Shown here piece after piece: positions 34,435-42,783 of a DNA stretch of 43,499 nt. This DNA comes from Deltaproteobacteria bacterium (GTDB taxonomy: Bacteria; Desulfobacterota_B; Binatia; UBA9968): the NCBI GenBank assembly GCA_005879255.1, contig VBKY01000184.1, positions 1 through 43,499 of the forward strand, in the 5' to 3' direction. Position numbers and translations under genes: made by a program. How positions within the stretch are numbered: position 1 is the first letter of the stretch; each line of letters opens with the position of its first letter. The notes beneath the pieces are model-generated. The model was not told the DNA's origin. It did no database searches and saw only the letters and a program-made list of their open reading frames with translations.

Positions 34435-35364
34435 TCAGTCCTGCTTGGCATTGGTTAGTGTCTTGACGATGCTCACTGGCCGAGCGCGGACTTCATCGTA
34501 GATTCGACTCAAGTATTCCCCTAGAATTCCCAACCCGATCAACTGAATTCCGCCCACAAAAACGATCACGATTATCGTCGGAGCCCACTCGATCGACACT
34601 TCGGGATGGATGAGACGCAAGATAACGAACATTGCCGCGATAAAAAGCGCAGAGAAAAAGGCAACGACTCCCAGAAGAGTCAGAAACTTTAAGGGAACTG
34701 TCGAAAATGCGAACACGGCATCGAGGGCTTGTTTGAACAGTCGGGAAAAAGACTGCTTGGGGTGTCCTGCAGGTCGTTTACCGCGCGGCAGGTCAATGCC
34801 AATCTGGGTGAATCCCACCCAGGTCCGAAGCCCTGCAAAATAGCGCGTCCGCTCAGTCATTTTGCGCAGAGCACGGACGACGTCCTGTCGCATGATACCG
34901 AAGTTGCCGGCATTGCGAGTTAGGGGAACGGTAGAAATCCGGCTGATCAGAAAATAAAAAAGGCGTGAACCGATATCCTTGAGAAATGATTTGTGTTTGC
35001 TTTCTCGAACTGCGTAGACAACATCATAGCCTTCGAGGGCCTTTCTATATAAGTCCGCGATGTGTTCCGGTTTATCTTCAAAGTCGCTATCCATCGTGAC
35101 GACCCACTCACCAGTTGCGAATTCCAATCCCGTAGCAATCGCCATTGCATTTCCGAAGTTTCTGGTTAGCTCAATAATCCTGAGGTGCGAGTCAGAATTC
35201 GCCAGACTCAATAGTTGCTGCAGAGTCCCATCGACACTACCGTCGTCAACAAAAATGATGTCGTAATCCTTGACCAGGCGATCCAACGAAGAACGGAGCG
35301 CACGATAAAGGGGAATCACCAACTCTCTTTCGTTATATATTGGCAGGACAACTGATAGGTCCAT
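34435..35364 (-). CDS. GT2 glycosyltransferase, polyprenyl-phosphate sugar synthase (DPM1/GtrB/ArnC-like)
   Basis: The 309-residue protein has a GT-A domain at about 1-220 with 'SVVLPIYNERELV', DDGS (40-43) and the metal-binding DSD (92-94, in 'MDSDFEDKPE'), and two C-terminal transmembrane helices (about 228-250 and 265-287), then 'GLGILGEYLSRIYDEVRARP'. This layout is that of polyprenyl-phosphate hexose synthases (GtrB, DPM1, ArnC), which load a sugar from a nucleotide donor onto undecaprenyl or dolichol phosphate on the cytoplasmic face. It would provide the donor for GT-C transferases such as the TMTC- and GT39-like proteins beside it. Confidence 0.88.
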   Translation of the reverse strand: MDLSVVLPIYNERELVIPLYRALRSSLDRLVKDYDIIFVDDGSVDGTLQQLLSLANSDSHLRIIELTRNFGNAMAIATGLEFATGEWVVTMDSDFEDKPEHIADLYRKALEGYDVVYAVRESKHKSFLKDIGSRLFYFLISRISTVPLTRNAGNFGIMRQDVVRALRKMTERTRYFAGLRTWVGFTQIGIDLPRGKRPAGHPKQSFSRLFKQALDAVFAFSTVPLKFLTLLGVVAFFSALFIAAMFVILRLIHPEVSIEWAPTIIVIVFVGGIQLIGLGILGEYLSRIYDEVRARPVSIVKTLTNAKQD

Positions 35365-35404
35365 TTGTCTGTTTGTCTCGCAGTGTGGCGTCGGGTATGA
35401 AACG

Positions 35405-36700
35405 CTAAACCAACTCGTTGCCTACGCACTGAACCAGTTCAATCCCAAACTGTTGGGCGGCGTTGCCGCCCAACATGCGCGCAACGCAGGATTCCTCTAC
35501 ATTTGCCTGGCTGAGAATCTCGATGGCGTCCCAGGCGCTGGTGGTATCGTCGTGCGGATAGCGCGAGCCCCAGACGACCTTCGCACTGTAGCGTTCGGGC
35601 AACTTCCGAATCCCTCGCTCATCAGCGTCAAATCCCAGCATGACGCTGCCGGCCTGCCACATCGCTTCAGCATCCGTGCGGACCGGATAGCAGTGCTGAA
35701 GAGCAATGACTCGTGTCGAGGACTCAAATTTTTCTAGGACCTCTTCCATCCACGTAGCCTTGCCATGCGCAACCACGACTTTCACGGTCGGATGACGGTT
35801 CATCACGCCGTAGCCGAGCAGCGTTGAGGCAACGAACAAATAGTTGTCCAACCAGTACGCAACGATCGGCGAGAGCGAGTGGCCAAGAGGCGTCCCTGTG
35901 ACCGTGAATGCACCACTTCCCCCTCCAGTGAAAGGTCCGCCGCCCGCGTTCCCTCGTAGTTGCACCTGCGTAAGCCGATCCTTCATCTTTTCAATAAATG
36001 GCCCGTGGGAGGTCCATTCCGGGTTGTTCAACCCAGGTGTCGCATGGACAGCGGCCACCAAGGTTAGATTGGCGAGTTCCGTCCAGAGCGGTTCGTAATA
36101 GGGATGGTTGAGATACCGTCCCTCGACAAACATTGGGCGGATGAACGCACCACGAAAGCAGGAGATCTTCGCGATCCGTCGCAGCTCCTCGACGGCGAAT
36201 TCAATATTCTGCAGTGGTAGCACCGCGGCGGCGAAGAGCCGTTTCGGAGCGGCCTTGCAGAAGTTGGCGATCCAGTCGTTGTAAGCCCGTGCCAACGCGT
36301 ATGCGACCTCAGGGTCTTTGACCAGAGGAAAACCCTCGGCGAACCACGTGGGGTAGAGGAAAGCCTGGTCAACACCCATGGCGTTCATGTCGCGAAGGCG
36401 AAGCTCAGGATTCCATGCTCCCTCATTCATCGCATGGCGCGTGTGGGGGTCTAGGTCACCGATAGAATCCCAGGTCATTCCGGGCCGCCAGATCGCGTGG
36501 CGGGGAACATTGACGTTATCCGTATCTCGGAAAACCGCGCCGTTGATCTTGAGATAGGAGCCGAACTTTCCCTCTTCCCGCCACAGGGCGGACTTACCAA
36601 GTGGACGGTATTCAGGGTCGAGATACTTCTCCCACAGCTCTCGAGGCTCGATAACATGGGTGTCCGAGTCAAAAACCGCAAAGCGCTTCCTTGGCGTCAT
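35405..36700 (-). CDS. Amidohydrolase family protein (COG2159, ACMSD-like)
   Basis: The 431-residue TIM-barrel metal-dependent hydrolase or decarboxylase has 'DSDTHVIEP' (11-19), the DxDxHxxEP variant of the first metal motif. 'AVHATPG', 'VVVAHGKATWMEE' and the final 'VWGSRYPHDD' supply the other metal ligands. The family includes amidohydrolases and aminocarboxymuconate-type or resorcylate decarboxylases. It lies 104 bp downstream of another family member (36804-38189) on the same strand; the two share about the same layout ('LRDMNxMGVDQ', 'AYNDWIANF', 'AAVLPLQNIEFAV'). The substrate is unknown; a catabolic role is more likely than glycosylation. Confidence 0.82.
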   Translation of the reverse strand: MTPRKRFAVFDSDTHVIEPRELWEKYLDPEYRPLGKSALWREEGKFGSYLKINGAVFRDTDNVNVPRHAIWRPGMTWDSIGDLDPHTRHAMNEGAWNPELRLRDMNAMGVDQAFLYPTWFAEGFPLVKDPEVAYALARAYNDWIANFCKAAPKRLFAAAVLPLQNIEFAVEELRRIAKISCFRGAFIRPMFVEGRYLNHPYYEPLWTELANLTLVAAVHATPGLNNPEWTSHGPFIEKMKDRLTQVQLRGNAGGGPFTGGGSGAFTVTGTPLGHSLSPIVAYWLDNYLFVASTLLGYGVMNRHPTVKVVVAHGKATWMEEVLEKFESSTRVIALQHCYPVRTDAEAMWQAGSVMLGFDADERGIRKLPERYSAKVVWGSRYPHDDTTSAWDAIEILSQANVEESCVARMLGGNAAQQFGIELVQCVGNELV

Positions 36701-36803
36701 TGTGTTTCTTCGTCAATGGGACAGATACGCAGGATATGTGTATTATGCGCGCACTGAGATCCTGACCGGCGGCGGTTCCAAGCCATTGATACTTGACCCG
36801 TGT

Positions 36804-38189
36804 CTAGCGTACAAGCGCGGACTCCGGCTTGAGGGCTTCCAAGATCTCTTCGGCAGTGGGCCACCAGTCAGGCCGCTGAATCTCACAGATGCGCTCCCGG
36901 ATGACGGTTTTAGGAGGCTTGATCTTGTATAAGCGGCGGGCGTTTTCTCCCAGCATCTTCCCTTGCAGAGAGATGGCCAGCCCACATTTCTGCATGGTTT
37001 CAATTGCCTGCCAGGCGTCGTTCCCATCGTGGTGGTAGATGTCTGAAGACCAAGCGGCGATGTCGCCATAGTACTCTGGCATGCGCGAAGCGAAGGCCTC
37101 ATCTCCCTCGAAGCCGTTAAAGCAATGCTGGAAGAAAGACTCACTGGGTAACTGCTTCAGAGGTGGCATGCGCCGATCGTTGCGGTGCAACCGATAAGCC
37201 TTGTCACATTCGTCCAAAACTAAATTGAGCCACGTGCAGTCGGACTCAAATACGGCCGCCGCGAGCTTAGGATGTCGTTCGAAAAATCCTGACATTAATA
37301 CAACAGTGACCCAGATCGAGGCTTCAGCCATAAACGCCTGCATATTCCCTAAGAACGTATGCGGCAGCCCCGACGTTCGAATGGTTCGATCAATGAGCTC
37401 AGCCGCGGAATATTGTTCGCTGTAGCCTGGCGGTTTGTGCGCGCCACCGGCAGGAAAGGGATGCATGCCATACACCATGCCCGTCTCTTCGAAGGCATTC
37501 CAAAGAGGTTCGTACTTGGGCTGCATCGGGTAGTTACCCATGGCGTCCATAGGGCGAATCAAGCCGACGCGGCAGCCCTTGGCCGCTACGCGATACACCT
37601 CGGCCACGGCGAAGCGCACGTCCTGAATCGGGAGCAGGGCGGCGAAATAAAGTCGGTCGGGGTCCTCGAGGGAGTACTCATAGGCCCATTCATTGTACGC
37701 CTTGCAAAAGGCGCGCGCGCCCAAGGCGTTCTGAAGCCATGGATAAGTATCAATGTTCGTTGGGATGATCATTACCTGATCAATGCCTTGGATATCCATG
37801 TCGCGCAGGCGGGCCTTGGGCTCATACGAGCCGGTATGATTTAGATACGCGGACTGCTCCTTGGTGAGAGCGGTTTTGGGATTGAGGTTGCGGACATGGA
37901 GCGCCCGCTGGATGTCATGCGTGACGCCGGGTCCGGCCACGGTGGTGGCCCGAATGCTGCCGGGAGTACCGCTGTTCGGTACGCCATCAACGCCGAGGCC
38001 AGATTTGCCGTTGACAAGCAACTGCTTGGTTTTAGGTTCCCACCAGTACGTGGATTTGAGCGCTTCTAGCTCGTCCTTGGTAAGATGTTCGTGAGCTCGC
38101 TCCCATATCTTGGGTGGTTCCGTAATGTGGGCGTCGCAGTCAAAGGTCGCGAAGCCCTTGCACATGGGCGCAAACTTCTGAACAGGCAT
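36804..38189 (-). CDS. Amidohydrolase family protein (COG2159) #2
   Basis: This 461-residue paralogue has 'DCDAHITEP' (17-25), 'LRDMDIQGIDQVMIIPTN', 'AYNEWAYEY', 'FAALLPIQDVRFAV', 'GMHPFPAGG' and a last metal-ligand segment 'WSSDIYHHDG'. The middle segment (about 60-110) differs completely from the neighbour and probably shapes the substrate pocket. The two likely act in one pathway or form a hetero-oligomer. An AGGAG is present about 13 bases before ATG 38189. It begins the minus-strand group; the 5' region (38190-38540) has no other gene. Confidence 0.82.
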   Translation of the reverse strand: MPVQKFAPMCKGFATFDCDAHITEPPKIWERAHEHLTKDELEALKSTYWWEPKTKQLLVNGKSGLGVDGVPNSGTPGSIRATTVAGPGVTHDIQRALHVRNLNPKTALTKEQSAYLNHTGSYEPKARLRDMDIQGIDQVMIIPTNIDTYPWLQNALGARAFCKAYNEWAYEYSLEDPDRLYFAALLPIQDVRFAVAEVYRVAAKGCRVGLIRPMDAMGNYPMQPKYEPLWNAFEETGMVYGMHPFPAGGAHKPPGYSEQYSAAELIDRTIRTSGLPHTFLGNMQAFMAEASIWVTVVLMSGFFERHPKLAAAVFESDCTWLNLVLDECDKAYRLHRNDRRMPPLKQLPSESFFQHCFNGFEGDEAFASRMPEYYGDIAAWSSDIYHHDGNDAWQAIETMQKCGLAISLQGKMLGENARRLYKIKPPKTVIRERICEIQRPDWWPTAEEILEALKPESALVR

Positions 38190-38540
38190 ACTTGTACTTA
38201 TTCTCCTAAGCTGCTCCAGGATGTTTCGCTAGTCATTACAAGTAGTCCTGGTGTGAGTGAGTATCCCCGAAGCGCGCCGGGATCACGTGGTTGAGGAAAA
38301 GTTCGATCTTTTTCCTATGCCCCATTCAACTGGCAAATTCAACCGATTTAGACGTTGCCTAGGGCAATGTTCGTAGTCACCTAGGACGAAGCACGCTGAA
38401 CCGGCGAATCGCACTATAATTGCTGGTGTGAATTTTCTAGTCCGGGATAATTGCAGTGAGTTTCACTCGGAAAGTGTTACTCCGGTAGTGGATCCGAATG
38501 GAACGCTGCTGTGCACTAGTCTATCAAATCGAGTGGACCG
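38190..38540. other. Intergenic region without a recognisable gene
   Basis: 350 bp upstream of the amidohydrolase gene, ending at a ubiD remnant. A TATAAT at 38415 has no good -35 box on the plus strand. No tRNA, terminator or coherent coding frame was seen. Confidence 0.4.
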
Positions 38541-38730
38541 AACGCATTGATCAATAGTGGAGTATTTTTGCCGGCAACGTTCTTAAACAGCAGCACCGGA
38601 CCGTCGCCTTTCGTTATTCGGTCAGCGATCTCGGTGATCTCCAATTCCACCTTGACGGGATGCGATACGCGCTTGAGCGCGCACGCGTTCCAAAACTTGA
38701 ATGGATTCTGACAGGCTGTTATATCGCATG
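38541..38730 (-). pseudogene. ubiD 5' fragment (copy of the 27.6 kb gene)
   Basis: Minus-strand reading gives 'MRYNSLSESIQVLER' from ATG 38730, then after a frameshift 'LKRVSHPVKVELEITEIADR' and 'GPVLLFKNVAGKNTPLLINA', which matches residues 1-65 of the ubiD at 26212-27648 (AYNSLSEFIQVLERTGELKR..., NVVGRQIPVLINAFGS). Similarity stops at the codon after 'AFG' near 38541. DNA identity is high in the last 60 bp ('TTCTGACAGGCTGTTATAT' present in both). Confidence 0.85.
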
Positions 38731-38750
38731 TGCTTCCCGACAAAATCTCA

Positions 38751-40574
38751 ATGACGAGCAACATCCCGGGAAAATTGCAGAAGTCAAACAAGCTTCGCGG
38801 CATCGTGCTCAGCAAAAGCACCGCCCGTTGGTTTGTCCCTGTGACCATTTTCGCAGCCACATGCACCGCTTTTCTGCCGATATTGTGGAACGATTTTGTT
38901 GAGTGGGACGATTACGAGAATTTAATTAGCAATCAGAATTTTCGCGGGTTGGGATGGAACCAGCTCGGTTGGATGTTTACGACTTTTCACATGGGGCCAT
39001 ACCAACCGCTGAGTTGGTTTACACTAGGGCTTGACTACTCCATCTGGGGAATGGATCCCGTCGGCTATCACATCACCAATGTTCTTCTCCACTCGGCAAA
39101 TGCGGTTGCCTTATATTTCGTGAGCCGGCGGTTGCTGACGCTGGCATTATCGGACTCGGATGGGGAAGACTCTTGGCAGGTCATTTTGAGCGCCGCATTT
39201 GCGGCTCTCTGTTTCGCTCTCCATCCGCTGCGGGTCGAATCGGTGGCATGGGCGACAGAGCGCCGCGATGTGCTCTCTGGTTTGTTCTATCTTTGGACGA
39301 TCCATTGTTATCTGCGGGCACGATCGAGGTCTAATGATAACGTTGCAGCACGGCACTGGATGACTGCGGCGTTCATTTTGTATCTTTTTACATTACTATC
39401 AAAAGCCACCGCGATAACGTTTCCCGTGGTAATGGTCTTACTCGATATCTGTCCGTTAAAAAGATTAACTTGGAACTTAGGAACGTGGTTTGTGCCGGAA
39501 GCGCGCAACGTATGGCGAGAAAAAATTCGGTTCATTGCTGTCGCCGTCGTGTTTGCGTCGATCGCGGTATTGGGTCAACAGCAAGTGTCTGCGGTCAAAT
39601 CCCTCGGTAGCTATGGCATCGAGCAGCGAATGGCCCAAGTATTTTTTGGTGCCAGCTTTTATTTGTGGAAAACTCTCGTACCGGTCGGATTATCTCCGCT
39701 TTACGAAATACCTGCAAATTTCAGTTTGTGGGATTCGACAGTTTTGATCGCAGGCTTGGCAACAGTGGCCGTTTCGGTGTGGTTGTTTTTGATTAGACAC
39801 CGCTGGCCCGCAGGTCTGGTTTGTTGGTTGTATTACTTGGCGGTGTTGGCTCCGGTCTTGGGAGTGGTTCCAACCGGTCCGCAGCTGGTGGCGGACAGGT
39901 ACAGTTATCTATCGTGCATGAGTTTGGCGGTGCTGGCAGGCGGAGCTTTGTTATTCTTTCTACGAGGATCACATCAAATGCCCATTGGTTTACCGCCTGT
40001 TACAGCGATAGGCGCCACTGCTGTAGCGATTATAATTGGGCTAGCGTGCTTGACTTGGCGGCAAACCGCTTACTGGCGCAATACCGAGACGCTCTGGACG
40101 CGAGCACTTGAGATCGACCCAAATTCGGGGTTTGCGCACTATAACTTGGCGAGATACATCGCCCGAAGCGGAAGGTATGATGAGGCGATGCGCCACTACC
40201 GCGAGGCTCTCACGATCCGACCCGACGATGCCGATAGCCACAACAATCTTGGCCTACTGCTCGCCACGAATGGCGAGCTTGAAAAAGCCGTCAAACACTT
40301 TGACGCGGCCATTCGAGTTGATCCTCGTTACGCCAAAGCGCACTTCAATTTGGGCCGAGTGTTTGTTCGACAGGGACGTGTGGATGAAGCTATTGAAAGT
40401 TTCCAGCGGGCTTTACAATTGCAACCTGGCGTCGCTGAGATTCACGAAAATCTCGGACGGGCGCTGGCTTTGCAAGGCCAGAAAGCACAGGCAGCAGAGC
40501 ACTTCAAAGCGGCGCTGCGAATTTTAAAATCACAGCAGCCAACACAGCAATCAACCACGGAAAGCTCCAGATAA
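38751..40574 (+). CDS. TMTC-like membrane glycosyltransferase with four TPRs (copy 3)
   Basis: This 607-residue protein (ATG 38751; a GTG at 38730 would add 7 residues, overlapping the ubiD remnant) has the acidic loop 'FVEWDDYENL' (D53, D54), 'HPLRVESVAWATERRDVLSG' and 'GPQLVADRYSYL', and four TPRs at about 465-600. The last two TPRs ('YAKAHFNLGRVFVRQGRVDE', 'VAEIHENLGRALALQGQKAQ') closely match those of copy 2. The role as in copy 1 is inferred: transfer of a polyprenyl-phosphate-linked sugar in the periplasm. It is followed by the GT39-like gene on the same strand after 130 bp. Confidence 0.78.
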   Translation: MTSNIPGKLQKSNKLRGIVLSKSTARWFVPVTIFAATCTAFLPILWNDFVEWDDYENLISNQNFRGLGWNQLGWMFTTFHMGPYQPLSWFTLGLDYSIWGMDPVGYHITNVLLHSANAVALYFVSRRLLTLALSDSDGEDSWQVILSAAFAALCFALHPLRVESVAWATERRDVLSGLFYLWTIHCYLRARSRSNDNVAARHWMTAAFILYLFTLLSKATAITFPVVMVLLDICPLKRLTWNLGTWFVPEARNVWREKIRFIAVAVVFASIAVLGQQQVSAVKSLGSYGIEQRMAQVFFGASFYLWKTLVPVGLSPLYEIPANFSLWDSTVLIAGLATVAVSVWLFLIRHRWPAGLVCWLYYLAVLAPVLGVVPTGPQLVADRYSYLSCMSLAVLAGGALLFFLRGSHQMPIGLPPVTAIGATAVAIIIGLACLTWRQTAYWRNTETLWTRALEIDPNSGFAHYNLARYIARSGRYDEAMRHYREALTIRPDDADSHNNLGLLLATNGELEKAVKHFDAAIRVDPRYAKAHFNLGRVFVRQGRVDEAIESFQRALQLQPGVAEIHENLGRALALQGQKAQAAEHFKAALRILKSQQPTQQSTTESSR

Positions 40575-40704
40575 TTCATCGTCCGGTTTTGTCGTTTAAC
40601 GCATGTTATCGGATTCATGCATTGTCGAAAAGCGTCGACACGCGTAAACCGAAGATCGAGAGTCTAAGCGCGGCGCTAAATTGGGCGGGTAGGGATCGGC
40701 AAGA

Positions 40705-42771
40705 ATGAAAAAAAGCGCGCGGCAGTTCGAAAAAACGACGGCGGCGGGAAAACAGTCAAGGTCGGCGATTGCGTCGAAGCACGACACGACTTGTGAGTCC
40801 GATTTGTTTTGGATCGCCGCAATATTGGTCATCGCGTTCGTCTTGCGCCTTTTCTACCTCGTCCAAATCCAATCCATTCCGCTCTTTGATCATCTTGCGG
40901 GCGACGGCCGGACCTACGATGAATGGGCGCAGCGGATCGCCGCGGGGGATTGGTTGGGGCAGGGAGTGTTTTATCAGGCGCCGCTCTATCCCTACTTTCT
41001 CGGCGTCTTGCAGATTTTTTTCGGGCATAACCTTTGGCTCATTCGTTTCGTGCAGATCATTCTAGGCTCGCTATCCTGCGCGCTGATTTACCTTGTCGGG
41101 CGAAAAATATTTTCGCGGGTAGCTGGAATCGCCGCCGGCCTAATCCTCGCATGTTACGCACCAGCGATCTTTTTCGACGCGCTGATCGAAAAGAGTATTC
41201 TCGATCTGTTTTTGCTGAGCCTGTTATTGTGTCTGCTAATTGGCGCGATGGAGCGCCGGCATTGGACTCAGTGGCTCGCTGCGGGCGCTACCTTGGGCTT
41301 ACTCGGACTGTCCCGTGAAAACGCCCTTATCTTAGCTGCTGTCGTGCCGGTTTGGCTAGCCATTAATTTCTCTGATCAAAGCATCCAGGCACGGGCGCGT
41401 TGGGCGGCGCTTTTTTTCGGTGGGCTGCTCTTGGTGCTCGTTCCAGTCGGCATTAGAAATCTTGCAGTAGGCGGCGAATTCAAGTTAACCACATCGCAAT
41501 TCGGCGCGAATTTTTTTATCGGAAATAATCCCGTAGCCGACGGAACCTACGGGTCCGTGCACAAAATAATCGGCGAGCCCCAGCTGGAAGGCAATGACGC
41601 CGCTCGTTTAGCGGAGCGGGCGTTCGGACGGCGTCTGAGCTCAGGCGAAGTTTCCGATTACTGGTTGAAAAAATCGTGGGGCTATATTCGCATCGAGCCG
41701 GCAAACTGGTTTCGACTGCTAGGCAAAAAATGGTTGATGGTGTGGAATGCCCGTGAGGTCGAAGACTCTGACGATTTTTATATCTACCGGCAGTGGTCAT
41801 GGTTGCTCATGCTTCTGAGCTGGATCAATCATTTCGGTGTCTTGGCTCCGCTGGCGGCCACGGGCGCGTGGCTCACCCGTAACCAGTGGCGGCGTTTTTG
41901 GTTGCTTTACGCCATGATCATTTCCTTTGCCCTGAGCGTGGCGGTGTTTTACGTATTCGCGCGCTATCGATTCCCGCTGGTGCCGCTGCTCGCGCTCTTT
42001 GCCGGCGCGGCGCTGGCGGAGTTGTCGACTTCCTACCGGAACCGAGCGTGGCGATCACTGCTTGGCGTTTCGTTTGTTGCCATAATTAGTGCGGCAGTCG
42101 TCAATTGGCCGCTCTATGACTTTAGCGGCCCCGGCGCCGCCGGTTACAACAACTTGTCCAATGCCTATTACAAGGAAGGCAAAGTCAATGAAGCGATAAA
42201 CGCAGCTCGCAAAGCGCTCGAACTAGAGCCCGATCTCGGTGTAGCGCACTACAACCTGGGAAATCTTTACGCCGGGCAAGGCCAATTCGATTTGGCTAAG
42301 AAATATTTTGAAGCGGCAATCCGGCTCTATCCCAATTACGCCGAAGTACACAGTAATTTTGGACAGCTCATTGCCGAGCGCGGCGACATCGAGACCGGCA
42401 TTCGGTATTTCCGCAAGGCCATCGAGCTCAATCCTTCGATCAGCCGAGCGCACCTAAATCTCGGCGTCGCTTTGGCGAAGCAGGGTCGGCTCGACGAAGC
42501 GATTGGACCTTTTCAACAAGCTGCGCAGTTAAAGCCGGATGCTCCCGAGGGGAGTTACTATCTAGGCAGTGTCTACGCTGCGCAGAATCGTTTCGCCGAT
42601 GCTGCGGAATCTTTTTATCAAGCACTACGCATTCAACCCGACTTCGTTCCCGCGCACCAGGGTCTTGCGCAGTTGCTGGTGTTACAAGGCAAAAAAGACG
42701 AAGCGATGCAACATTATCAAGAAGCTCTTCGGCTCATGAAGCAGAGCCAGGCGGGCGCCGGCGGAAGATGA
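40705..42771 (+). CDS. GT39-like membrane glycosyltransferase with six TPRs
   Basis: The 688-residue protein has about eleven transmembrane helices (35-465) of the PMT_2/ArnT-like GT-C class, then six TPRs (about 473-680). The first periplasmic loop has 'GDGRTYDEWA' (D67, D72) and 'FYQAPLYPYFLG', the usual GT39-type donor/metal motif. It is unlike the TMTC group in the N-terminal half but shares the TPR tail, ending 'KDEAMQHYQEALRLMK'. AGGGA lies before ATG 40705. It probably transfers a sugar from a polyprenyl-phosphate donor to a protein or glycan. A decayed relative lies at 27756-28230. Confidence 0.82.
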   Translation: MKKSARQFEKTTAAGKQSRSAIASKHDTTCESDLFWIAAILVIAFVLRLFYLVQIQSIPLFDHLAGDGRTYDEWAQRIAAGDWLGQGVFYQAPLYPYFLGVLQIFFGHNLWLIRFVQIILGSLSCALIYLVGRKIFSRVAGIAAGLILACYAPAIFFDALIEKSILDLFLLSLLLCLLIGAMERRHWTQWLAAGATLGLLGLSRENALILAAVVPVWLAINFSDQSIQARARWAALFFGGLLLVLVPVGIRNLAVGGEFKLTTSQFGANFFIGNNPVADGTYGSVHKIIGEPQLEGNDAARLAERAFGRRLSSGEVSDYWLKKSWGYIRIEPANWFRLLGKKWLMVWNAREVEDSDDFYIYRQWSWLLMLLSWINHFGVLAPLAATGAWLTRNQWRRFWLLYAMIISFALSVAVFYVFARYRFPLVPLLALFAGAALAELSTSYRNRAWRSLLGVSFVAIISAAVVNWPLYDFSGPGAAGYNNLSNAYYKEGKVNEAINAARKALELEPDLGVAHYNLGNLYAGQGQFDLAKKYFEAAIRLYPNYAEVHSNFGQLIAERGDIETGIRYFRKAIELNPSISRAHLNLGVALAKQGRLDEAIGPFQQAAQLKPDAPEGSYYLGSVYAAQNRFADAAESFYQALRIQPDFVPAHQGLAQLLVLQGKKDEAMQHYQEALRLMKQSQAGAGGR

Positions 42772-42783
42772 CCAAATTCTTTT

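Noticed and set aside
38415..38420. TATAAT as a promoter for TMTC copy 3
   Set aside because: No acceptable -35 box at 16-18 bp, and it lies more than 300 bp from the gene with a ubiD remnant between.
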